Below are positions 37,272-47,740 of a stretch of DNA of 64,000 nt, piece after piece. The stretch is from Talinum fruticosum (taxonomy: Eukaryota > Streptophyta > Magnoliopsida > Caryophyllales > Talinaceae), in NCBI GenBank assembly GCA_021018815.1, contig JAITYX010000021.1, positions 5,919,001-5,983,000 of the forward strand, read 5' to 3'. Under the pieces are notes generated by a model that was given only the letters and a program-made list of their open reading frames with translations, had not been told where the DNA came from and did not search any database. The position numbers and the translations under genes were made by a program. Each line of letters begins with the position of its first letter. Within the stretch, counting starts at the first letter, position 1.

Positions 37272-39392
37272 GAATCACTACCTTGCTCTTAACCACAGGA
37301 GAAAGAAAACGTGAAAAATTCTTGTCAATGTACGTGTTTAATAGTCGAATTCTCTGCAAATAGGCCTAATTATAGTAAACTTTATACTGATATATATCCA
37401 ATAATGGATGCACATGCACCTTAGGTGTCATCAGTTGAAAAATATTTTATAAAAATTCTAAAAATTTATAAAATTATCGAAGTTGAGTTCCACGTGATTA
37501 ATTGTTTAATTAGCATCTATGCACCATCTCCTCATGGAATGTCTAAGATATACCTAGTTGAAGTTACCCGCATCAATGATTTGAAATTAAATTAAATTGA
37601 CTTAAAATTTGTAAATTTAATTTAAAATATCCGAACTCATTCTAAAATGAATCAAATTGAACAGAGACTTTTTCTCTACAAAATAAGCAAAGTCAACCCG
37701 ACCCGAAATCAGAACCAAACCAAACTAAAATTCAGCCGTATTTTACTAATCTAAATATGATCCAACCTGAACTAACCTAACCCGAAACCAACTTAAATGA
37801 AATGTTTGCCAAATCAAATTTTGGAAGATTAAATTTTTGTTTTTACGCTAGCTTGTTCTACAATGCTCAGCTAAAATCAGATATGAAGACACCTCTAGTA
37901 CTTCACTTTCAAACGTGACGCCCAACCTTGCGCATCACTTCATTATTGAATATGGAAAACAAGTTCTGAAACCTCCTTTTGTTTAGTTTCGGATTATTGA
38001 ATGCACGAAAGTTTCACATGCAATTGACCCTTAATTAACGATATTTATATCATTTTTATAAAATTAATTTAATTAAGATGCATGGATCCAAATTGCTTAA
38101 ACAATAATATAAACATTAAGTCAATATTTTTTCATATTTTTTTGCTTGATTCCTCAGTGTGTTTAACGTTCTTCATCACATCTTGTATTTTAATCCAAAT
38201 AACATAAAATATATAGTTTGGTTACTGATTATGTACTAAAATAAATAAGTTGGGTGATTATTATATAGTGTTGTGTCAAATTCGTAGAGATATGTAGAAA
38301 GATTGCTTTCATATTTTTCGTCATGGCTGATCAAATCAGATGATTAATTAACTTACAAAATTCTAACTCGCAAAAAAATTCAGGTCAAAATTTAGCTGGA
38401 TCAATCGATTTTCGGACAAATTTTTTTGTCCAATTTTTCAGGTTAGACAATTTATGCAAATCTGAATTTGGTTAAAAATCAATGTAGACAGCAGAAATTA
38501 GAAAATCTTATGTCCAAAATTTAAAATTCGGTTAAAAAATAATGATCGGATCAAATTTTTCGAATCAGATAAATTTTACCAACTCTAAAAAATTCTTACT
38601 ATGATATGATATATGGACAATAATTTGGATCACATGAAAAAGAATATAGTGATATGTTTTCTTGTGTGTTTTTGTTTTTTATCAATATACTTTCTTGTGT
38701 GTTTTAACTGATATTAAATTAACAACTACCATACAGGGCATACATAACCCTAATGCAGCTCTGCAAAGAGAGAAAATTTTCGTTCTTTGGAAAAAAACAC
38801 ATGAATATATGTTTATCCCCTTCCTTTAATCCATGTTTTCAAAAAATTAGCACTCCATTTTTGGGTTTGTACCAGCTTTAGATTTTTTTTTCAAAGGGTA
38901 AATAATAAAATATGAATTATATTTAGACAATTCTTCTCGTAAGAATCCTACCTAAATTATCATGCACTAAAATAGTCAAAAGAAAGGAGGACGGACAACA
39001 AGTCCCAACAATTGGGATAGCACCAGCTTTAGATACCATGTGTACGCAGCTAGCGCTCTAATACTAATAGGGAGCCTATCATTTTCGCTAGGGTAATGAT
39101 ACATGTTATAGGCTAGACAAATCTTAAATGTTTTATTTTAGCTTAAATTAATATATTATAAGGTTGTAAATTACCAAATTTTTAATAATTATAAAACTAT
39201 AAAGTATTAGCATATGTCGCTTACGCCAATGGGAATAAAATAATATTTTAATTGGATCCGTGAAACCATATCATACATGATTTTATAGTTAAAAAAAATT
39301 ATGTTAGAAAGATTATTTTACACAAATTATATGTTGTAACAACATTATGATATTCGATCATATCATTTTTTTAAAAAATTTAATATTGTATA
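37272..39392. other. Upstream region of ABCG-C
   Basis: AT-rich. Part of it (about 38600-38740) matches sequence upstream of ABCG-B (13080-13190), so this is the third copy of the intergenic region. Stretches at 37640-37800 and 38380-38590 have diffuse ACCCGA/CCAATTTTT-like word repeats similar to degenerate MITEs. The block is cut at 39392 by a Helitron and resumes at 46557. Confidence 0.5.
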
Positions 39393-39887
39393 TCTATTAA
39401 TATATAAAAGAAAAGTTGGGGTTACTCTCCTCTCCTTAATTGTAGGGATTAAAGCAATTTCCAGCCTTTGATTAAATTTAAGAATTAATCTCAGCTCTTG
39501 ATTTTTAGAGCCTCTCTCTCACTGGTCTTCTTCTCCCTCTTGCCGGTAATTAACCTCCCACCCCCTTCCCAAAACTGTCACCCACTATCTATCTCTCCTG
39601 TGAACTCTCTCTCCCCACCTTTTCTCTCCTATTCATTCACAAATTCGATAATTCGTTTTTACCAAACCTTCCCTCACCAAACAACTCTCTCTCCATTTTG
39701 CCTCGCTCCGTTATTCATCCTCTTCCCCCAATTAAGTTCAGGCACAAGAAAAGTCACAACATATACATTGACAACCAAATTAAAAATGTTACTCGTCAAA
39801 AGGAAATCCCTTTAGCAATTTACAAACGAAGTTCAAGAACATGAGCGCAAAGTTTACTCTTGAGAAGATGAATTGTACCCTTTAATT

Positions 39888-39954
39888 GGGATCTTCGGGT
39901 TTACTCTTGAGAAGATGAATTGTACCCTTCAATTGGGTCAAACCCGAAGATCCC
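39888..39954. repeat. Hairpin: perfect 15-base inverted repeat
   Basis: GGGATCTTCGGGTTT at 39888-39902 pairs with its exact complement at 39940-39954. The loop contains the second copy of a near-perfect tandem duplication of about 43 bases (units starting at 39853 and 39901, TTTACTCTTGAGAAGATG). Confidence 0.8.
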
Positions 39955-40239
39955 AAAACCCCCGAATTCGATTATAACAAAGCGTATTACCTACAGCCTA
40001 GCCGTCCCTCTATCTTGTCCGGTCGCACTCTCACCGCACGCTGGCGTGGTTGGCCGCCTTCCGGGCCGTTGGCCGTCTCGCCGTGGCTCGCTCGCCGCTT
40101 ACTCTGTCTCTCTCTCTCGCTCACTCTCTCTCTCAATAGCTTGGTCTGTCCTTGTGCGGGGTCGGTCGCCTTCCCGTGATGGTCATCTGTATGGTGGTCG
40201 GTCGCCATCTCACTCGCTCCCTCTCTCTCTCGCTTGCAT

Positions 40240-40533
40240 TGCGTCTCTTCGGTGCTGGTGCTAGGCCGCCTTCGCGGGCCTCTCTCGCTCTCCCAGCGAG
40301 TCGCCGAACCCCTCTCTCTCTCGCCGGCTTCTCGGCCGCCTTCCGGGCCCATCTCTCTCTCCCAGCAGTGGCCGACCTCTCTCTCTCTCTCTCCCGGTGC
40401 TCGGCCGCCTTCGCGGGCCTCTCTCGCTCTCCCCAGCAGTCGCCGAACCTCTCTCTCTCTCTCTGCGGTGCTCGGCCGCCTTCCCGGCCCCTCTCTCTCT
40501 CTCTGTCCCGGTGCTCGGCCGCCTTCCCGAGCC

Positions 40534-40564
<31 letters not shown>

Positions 40565-40580
40565 GCCCCTCTCTCTCTCT
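40240..40580. repeat. GC-rich minisatellite inside Helitron 1
   Basis: At least four imperfect units of roughly 60-70 bases, each made of GGTGCTCGGCCGCCTTC-like sequence followed by a (CT)n run and GTCGCCGAAC. Looser versions extend back to about 40030. Long open frames on both strands here are products of the repeat and are not called as genes. Confidence 0.75.
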
Positions 40581-42392
40581 CCGTGCACCCGGTTAAGAAA
40601 TGGGTTAGGGTTTCTAACCCACTGCCACAAAAGTCGACTTAAATACCCCATAGTTAATTTTTTTTAATTTTTTAACACAGACTATAGTAAACTAATTCTA
40701 AACCTTATGCAAATGTAAAAATGGTTGAAAGATTTTATCTATTACACTCCCATGATTAATTTTTCTTTTATCTTTTAACACAGCTATAGTAAGTGGTATA
40801 ATATTAATAAATGTACAAATAGCCATATAATACTTTTTTTCCTAAATAAATTATTGTTCATTTTTGGTAACACAAGTTCATTTATTTTTGTAATTGATTT
40901 GTTTTAAAATCAACTTAATCTATATTTTTTTAACATTAACTATTTTTCAATTTTTAAATTAATTTCTTATTTTCTATAACACCAATTTATAAGATTTTTA
41001 GTAAATAACCTTTGTACTTATATTTTGAAAATATTGTAAGATAACATATAATGAATTAACTGTATGATATACAAAAATTCCGAACCAACGTTTTATATGA
41101 ATCGCCAATTCAATCGATGCACCATTCACGTTCATTCGAGATACTGAAGGTTTATATATTTAAAATGGTATTCACTTCTTTTTTTATAGATTAATAGATA
41201 TCAAACATTTAAATTTAATCGTTGAGGTGATTTTGTATAAATGAGACCGTGAAGGTGGAAGTTTAAGAAAATTAATTTGGTAAGGCATGAGAAGAGGGGG
41301 AGGGCGGTGGCGATGGGAGGATTGTTGGAGGGGTGGGATTGTGGGGATGGAGAGAGTAAGCAAATTGCGGGATGGGTCGTGAGGAGGTTGCGAAGGAAGA
41401 GGTGGAGAGGCGGTATCGGCGGAGGCATGAGGAGGAGGGGAGGCCGCCGCCAAGATATCTTTGCCCTCAACATCTCCATCTATTCAGCAAATTTCTTCCT
41501 TCGTGTGGCAGGTTATTTTCTTGGATGTCATTCCTTTCTTCCCCGATGAGCTCAATGCTTGCTTTTTGTGAGGATTTTGGTTGGAGAAATATCCCCAGCT
41601 TCAAAGGACAAAAATTTCCCTCATTTCCTCCTCTTTTCGAGCTGATTTTTCTAATTGATCTTTAAGGTTTTTGAAAAATTTACGATTTTGAAATTTGGAT
41701 ATTGTGGAATTGTAGATGATTCAAGATAAGTTCGGGGTGTTTGTTGACATGGCTAATTGGAGGTTAGGAAGGAAGGGCAAGAGGAGGTGGGGAGGTGATG
41801 GCTGGGGAAGCCATGGTTGGGGAGGAGAGAGAGAGGAGGATAAAGAGAGAGAATTTAAGTATGTTCGTGCGAAATGATACGCCAAGTTTGATCAAAATTG
41901 AAAGAGAAGAAAAAGGATGATGATAGCAATGAAGAACAAACCATTCAAGAAACCGATTCTGAGAGCATCTTTGCTAAGGCCTCCGACATTGTTCCCCATA
42001 TTATGCTTTATTTCATTTACTCTCTTTAATTCCTTATTAAGATTTTATCATGGGTGAAATTATCTCTGTCAAAAGAATAATAATAAAACTGACTCTCCTT
42101 CTCTTTAATTTTTTTTATATTTTTACAATTTCATAAATTAAACATAATATATGGTTATTTACAATTTCTCTATACCTAAAATGTTATTTGTTTGCAAATT
42201 TTGAATTGTTTGTAAATTAAGGAGTTATTAAAGTTGTTCCTTTTGAGTTTATTTTTTAGAATGTAGGCTATCATTTGGAATTCGGATCTGGACTCCTAAT
42301 GTTTGATTTTTGCCTACATTGGTCCTGAAGAACTTCTATAATTAAAATCAGCGATTTTTTTGAAATAGCGGCAGCCGCGGGTAAAGTCCTAG

Positions 42393-42754
42393 TGATAATA
42401 TAATGTTTAAGTTTAAAGAAGACACTTAAGAGGTGTCTTATTATAAGATGTATATTATTTTGTTTAAATTAGGGAAAAAAATATAAAAATTACACATTTG
42501 TTCTCTATATACTACAACATTCACAGTGCTGTCGACTCAATTGAAGCAAGTTTGACTTTCGGTGACTTCTTGATTATTGACTACAGATACGAGGCAGGAA
42601 CTTTCGTAAGAGTGTATACATATATTAAAACTTGCCTATATGATAAATATATGTAAGTATTGAGTGCACGTGCCTTATGATACTCTTAGGAGTATCATGT
42701 AAATTGTCCTTTTAAGTGTCTTGTCTTAGGCCAAAAACTATATTATTATTATTA
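42393..42754. other. Spacer between the two Helitrons
   Basis: AT-rich, no gene. It may be the original host sequence or part of another element. Confidence 0.4.
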
Positions 42755-43133
42755 CTAGCTAAGACCGCATGCTGCCGCTATATCAATTTTGCTAAAAATG
42801 TTTCGTAATTTAGAAGTATCATTAAATAAATTATTCATCTATTCAACACAATTTAAATCTATTAATATATATAATACATACAATTATATAATCTTTAATA
42901 AAATCTTAGCTAATACTCACGCGTTGCCGCTATATCAATTTTCTAAAAATGTTTCGTAATTTAGACGTATCATTAGATAAATTATTCATCTATTCAACAC
43001 AATTTAAATTTCCGCGTATTGGTCATGCTTTTAAATTGTGTTGAATAGATAAATAGATTTATCTATTTATACTTCTAAATTACCATAGATTTTTAGAAAA
43101 TTGATATAGCAAGCAGTCATGGGTCTTAGCTAG
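42755..43133. mobile_element. Cluster of Helitron 3' termini in both orientations
   Basis: CTAGCTAAGACC plus GCATGCTGCCGC at 42755-42780 is an inverted Helitron 3' end. A diverged direct copy starts near 42905 (CTTAGCTAATACTC, GTTGCCGC). A plus-oriented end, GGGTCTTAGCTAG, finishes at 43133. The segments between share ATATCAATTTT and TATTCAACACAATTTAAA in direct and inverted copies, forming an inverted repeat. Confidence 0.6.
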
Positions 43134-45815
43134 TTTAGAAAAATAATGTGAGAATACAATCCAAACCCCCATGGATGGAAGTGTCACCAACCAATAATAT
43201 AGGAAGATAATGATTTACCGATCTCTTATAGCAAGTTGCTATCTAGCTGACAACATTTACACAAATATGCAAATGAAGAGCTTTTTACAAAATGTCGGAC
43301 GGAATGTCGGGTGTAATGAAGGCTCCATATGATAGAAGCTCGCATGATTAGCAGTAAAATTGCATTTGGCTACATCTACAACAAACTTTTCTCCTTCATG
43401 TTTGAGTCAACAACTAAAAATTTCTCCCCGACCCTCCAGCCTCCTCGGAAAACCTAAGAGAGTGGAGCAACTCCTAGTTACTACACCAAAGAGACTCAAA
43501 AACCATATAAGTCAAGCCCCTCGGACACACAGGATACAACCCCAAACTTGGACAAAGTTTTCAACCAAGCACAACTCCGCATTCCCGGGAGGAAAGAAAG
43601 GGTCAATTTGACTCAAAAAAACAACATATGCATATCATTGTAACTACAATGAGCAAGCAATCAGACGGGAGCATGGGATCATCCATCCGTAGAATACCAA
43701 TCCCAAACATCAAATCTAATCAATAATGGAAAATCCACGCACTATATAGAATCACAAAAATTAAGGCTAGCATCAAATCTAATCAACCACCAAGAACAAC
43801 ATTTTTTTACTTTCTAGCAGCAATAGCCATCTCCCTATGCATCATGAGATCAAATTTGATAGGGAAAAGTTAACAAACAAAGGCAAAAAGTTAATGGGTA
43901 GATTGGATCAAACAATACACAAATTCCCACAACATCGACTACAATGGGTCAACGCAAATCTATAATAGAAAGGAAATTGGGGAAGAGAGCTAAACCAGTA
44001 AAAAAAAATTCATATTCAAAAAAGGTTGAAGATACAAACAATTACAATTTATGGCAGAGGTGGATGTGGAGGTCATCCCACTATTCCCTAAATTCATGCT
44101 CCGGCTCATCCTCTTTGTCTCACGTTACCTATGTCATCCGCACCTTCAAGCTTGCATCCGACCCCAAAAGGATGTCCTATATAAAGATATCCAATTTCAA
44201 ACTTGCATTAGTACACAAAAAGTCTCAAGAAAAAAATGAGAGATAAAAATAGAAAATCTACTATGAAACTGAAAGAGAGGAATAACAATCACTAAGAATG
44301 AATGGGACAGGAACATCTAATATCAATTAAATCATATTCAACGAAAAAAAGAGCAAAACTCACGAATAAAAATACAAAATCTCAAACCCGGAACATTATT
44401 CAAACACAACTAAAATTTTTATTTGCAACCCCCTCCCCCTCCAAAAAAACAGGAAAAGAGATAGAAGTGAACAAACCATCAATTAGTAGAAGAAAGAAGA
44501 GATGAAGTTCACGTTTGATGGCTTGTATTTTATTAACCTAATCTTTAATTCTATCAATAAAATCATCAATTTCGGCATCTCCTTACAATCAATCAAAAGG
44601 TATCAAGCCCCCAAAATCCCCCAATTTTTGCTGATCATAGGAAACCCACGGATCCAATGTTTGATCTCAATTCGGTTTACGCCATTGCTTTCGGATTCAA
44701 TAAAATCCAATTGCTACATCCTCAAATCGAAGGGCAGTAAGTTTAAGTAATGTTAGGATTGAGAGTGGGGACAAATGTAAATCCTAAGGAACTTTATGGG
44801 GTGACCCAGTTCCGGTAATTTTGGGCTTCTAAATCAATATAAAGAGAGATTTCTTTCATCAAAAAAAAAAATAAAAATTGAAGATGTTCAAGCTCCAACC
44901 AATTAAATTAAAAAACCTAGGAATCCTCCTTTTCCTTTGTCCACCCAATTGGCATTTACATAAACAGACTTTTGAATCAAGAGATTCCACTCGAAACCGA
45001 ACAAACCACAATTTGCTTCTCCAACTTACAAATATATAAGATATAGTGATATCCAGAAATGTGCAATTCAGATTATGGGTTTACATACAAAGCACTCAAT
45101 TTTTTTGAACAAATTAGAGAAAATTGTGGAAAAATAAGAGAAATCCACATAATCCAAATCAATTAATCCAATTGGGTTTCCACATATACACCCAAAGTGT
45201 TGTCTTATGCCTCATGATAAAGCACCAAAACGCTCACCAAAACACTTGGAAGAAGAACCAATTAAGAACATCAAAGCTTTAGTACAGAGAATGCCCTTCA
45301 AAGCTAATATCAATGCAAGAAGAAACTGTAAAGAGAATATGAACAGATCCAAGCGAAATGTAATACCCAGATTTTAAAATCCTTTAATTTCCCAAAAATC
45401 CTAAAATCAATTAGAAATATCAACCACAAAAGAGGAGGAAATGGGAAAAATTTTACCAATTTGAAGCTTTTTTCTTACTAATTACACCCATTTCATATAT
45501 CACCAATATATTACAATCAAAACCACCCCTAAACTCACGAAACCTTTCAACGCCTCCAACCCACTAACAAAAAACAAAAAGAAAATCTCTTAATTAAATT
45601 AAAAATGGAGACAATATCGGTTAGAATTTCACACATCCCACAATGCAAATTGCAAAGAAGCAACATCAGGCCAAAAACCCAATTTGTAATTAACCTCAAA
45701 GCTGGTAATACAACTCTTATTCAAACTAAGAAAAACCCTAAATTAGGCTAAAATGTAGAAACCCAAAAACAAAAGATTTGCAAATTCGAAGAAGTTAGTT
45801 ACCATCATATGAGAT

Positions 45816-45985
45816 TTAGAGCACCTTGAGCATATTCTCGGCGATGTTGTTGGTAAAGGCACCTTCTTCCTCCATCCGTGAGCAGGTCGGAGTGAAGGTA
45901 CCGGGGACAGCGAAGAGGATGACCTTCTTGCCTTCGGTGAGGTCGTCGACAGTGGTGGGAATAAGGACCTCGAAAGAAGTAGATC
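45816..45985 (-). pseudogene. Captured type II peroxiredoxin fragment
   Basis: The minus strand reads [19 protein letters not shown], the peroxidatic-cysteine region of PrxII enzymes, joined directly to [18 protein letters not shown] and a TAA stop, which resembles the C-terminal end of PrxIIE-type proteins. The roughly 100 residues normally between are missing, so it is a collapsed, internally deleted copy carried by Helitron 2 and not a working enzyme. Confidence 0.75.
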
Positions 45986-46556
45986 GAAAAAGTGGAAATA
46001 GAGGGAGAAATAGAGATAAGGGGAGCGAGGAGTGGGGGGGAACGGTTGAGGACAGAGAGATAGAGAGAGGTTACTCAAAAAACATTAAACCGCCAGGCGA
46101 GTGTCGAGAGAGAGAGAGGGCGCGGCGCCGGCGACAAGACACCAGCCGGCCACCGGCCCGAAAGTCGGTCGACCACCCATAAGGAAACAGAGCAGGTGAG
46201 TGAGAGAGAGAGAGAAAGCGAGAGGGAGAGAGCAAGCGAGCAAGACAGAGGGAGACGTGGGGGAGGGGGTTGAGAGGAGAGAGAGACTGTAAACATGAAG
46301 AGAGAGAGAGAGAGAGGTATAATAAAACCGTAAAAATGAAACCGAGAGAGTGAAAGAGGGGGAGACGTGGCCTTTAGTAATACTAACAGCTTATAATTAC
46401 TTCGAGTCAATGCAAATTTTTATTTATTTAAGTGATAAAATTTAAGAATGAATGACTCTGATTTTTAGCATATAAAATCAAAGGGTGAAAATTGATTTTA
46501 TCCCTACAATTAAGGAGAGGAGAGTAACCCCAAGTTTTCTTTTATATATTAATAGA

Positions 46557-47068
46557 TTATGATTATTATTATTATTATTATTATTGTGTGTTGAACTAAA
46601 AATAAATGTTGTGATCGAATACCGAAGAGTATTATAACTTATAAATTGCATAATTATTTCTCTATCCGTAAATTTTTTATAATTACAAATTATATATACA
46701 GTACATCTTTCTATTTTACGAATAACGTTGATCTAATTAGGGTATTATTTTGTGTCCATAAACATAATCCCCATCTTGCTTAAAGCTAGAATTGGACTTT
46801 GGTTTTGCTTGTATTGGCTTCTCCTATAACCGAATTCTCATGTATGAGGGTTGTTTATATGTATCTACCTGTCTTTTGGTTACTAACTATGGGACAAAAG
46901 AAAAGTTTATATTTAATTCATATGTTCCTCGTTTCAATACTGCTTCGTTCCTCTATAGTCTGTACCTTAGATATGCCTACGTAACTAGATGAGGCATAGA
47001 GTGATATATATATATTACAATGAAGATGAAGGAATGATAGTGAGTGAAATATCAGACCTGTTCACTAG
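46557..47068. other. Duplicated upstream block of the lost third PLP gene
   Basis: The stretch 46845-47040 matches 13560-13780 upstream of PLP gene 2 in ordered words (GTTGTTTATATGTATCTACCTGTCTTTT, GTAACTAGAT, GCATAGAGTG in part). It therefore continues the third copy of the intergenic region after the Helitrons. A short ATT repeat lies at 46560-46584. Confidence 0.6.
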
Positions 47069-47310
47069 TTTTCTGGGTTAAAGAGTACATCTATCCAAAA
47101 GGTAATAACATATGTATGTACGTAGCTCAGTCCCGAGTAGGCTGGAAAATTAACCTATGCCTTGTACCTACTCTTGGGCGTATTTGTTATTTGTTATATA
47201 TAATATAGACATGTTTTAATATGTGAGCACTTATGCGAGTTTCCATATTCACATGCACACATTTGGTTTAAAATGGATCAAGAAGACTAACTATCGATAC
47301 CATTGTTGTC
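47069..47310 (+). pseudogene. Relic of a third PLP-enzyme gene (exon 4 scraps and intron 4)
   Basis: TTTCTGGGTTAAAGAGTACA matches the FWVKEYI codons in exon 4 of PLP gene 1 and is joined to TCTATCCAAAAGGTAAT, which matches the end of exon 4 and its splice donor. The following sequence keeps intron 4 words of gene 1 (GTACGTAGCTCAG, GTTTTAATATGTG, TTTAAAATGGATCAAG). Exons 1-3, the middle of exon 4 and exon 5 are gone. Confidence 0.75.
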
Positions 47311-47740
47311 CTGGCTCAAATTTTATCCCTGGATATCACAAAGGTTATATCATACTGCTTGAATCGGGTTATAATTCTTGGAATTCTACAACAAAACTTC
47401 TTCAAATTTTGGATGCCAGGTGAATGCATAGAATTTTCATCGACAAAAAATGATTTTCATAGACCATTGATCGTTCTTTCATCTGAAATCTTCATAAGAT
47501 ACAACGATTAATGGAGGCATGCTCATGTTCTTCCTCCCAGAAGCACCACCCTCCGGCAAAGAGAGATTTAATTTGAATCCATCCCCACACCCCCCTAAAA
47601 AAATAAAGGGAACCACAAAAAACGTGGACAAAATTGCCTCTCTTCAAGCTCCCTATGACATCTAAGTTCAGCTGGTGCAAAAGGCTGAACTACAATAAAA
47701 GCTTTTACTTGCCGGGAAGGGAGAATCAGCTGGCAGTGGT

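Larger units (their letters stand above)
39393..42392 (+). mobile_element. Non-autonomous Helitron 1
   Basis: The 5' end is TCTATTAATATATAAAAG preceded by host A. The 3' end has a GC-rich hairpin (GCGGCAGCCGCGGG) about ten bases before CTAG, followed by host T, the usual plant Helitron architecture. About 3.0 kb, with no Rep/helicase. Its first 80 bases or so are near-identical to the 5' end of Helitron 2 at 46556 (inverted). The interior contains C/T-rich stretches, a GC-rich minisatellite and an uncharacterised GC-rich segment at 41270-41640. Confidence 0.7.
42755..46556 (-). mobile_element. Non-autonomous Helitron 2, with captured gene fragment
   Basis: Read on the minus strand, it starts at 46556 with TCTATTAATATATAAAAG (host A before it), nearly identical to Helitron 1 for about 80 bases, and ends with a GC-rich stem and CTAG at 42755. 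About 3.8 kb. It holds G/A-rich repeats at 46020-46330 and a peroxiredoxin fragment at 45816-45985. The inner boundary is less certain because of the neighbouring extra 3' ends. No Rep/helicase is seen; the AT-rich interior (43140-45800) has no recognised gene. Confidence 0.65.

Noticed and set aside
39920..40667. Several frames of 80-170 codons on both strands
   Set aside because: They are produced by the (CT)n and GCCGCC minisatellite inside Helitron 1.
41184..41665. GC-richer frames on both strands that might be a captured exon
   Set aside because: No domain or family was recognised and composition is biased; left as unassigned Helitron cargo.
44302..44750. Lysine-rich frames in the Helitron 2 interior
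   Set aside because: A-rich sequence; no similarity to a known protein and no supporting structure.
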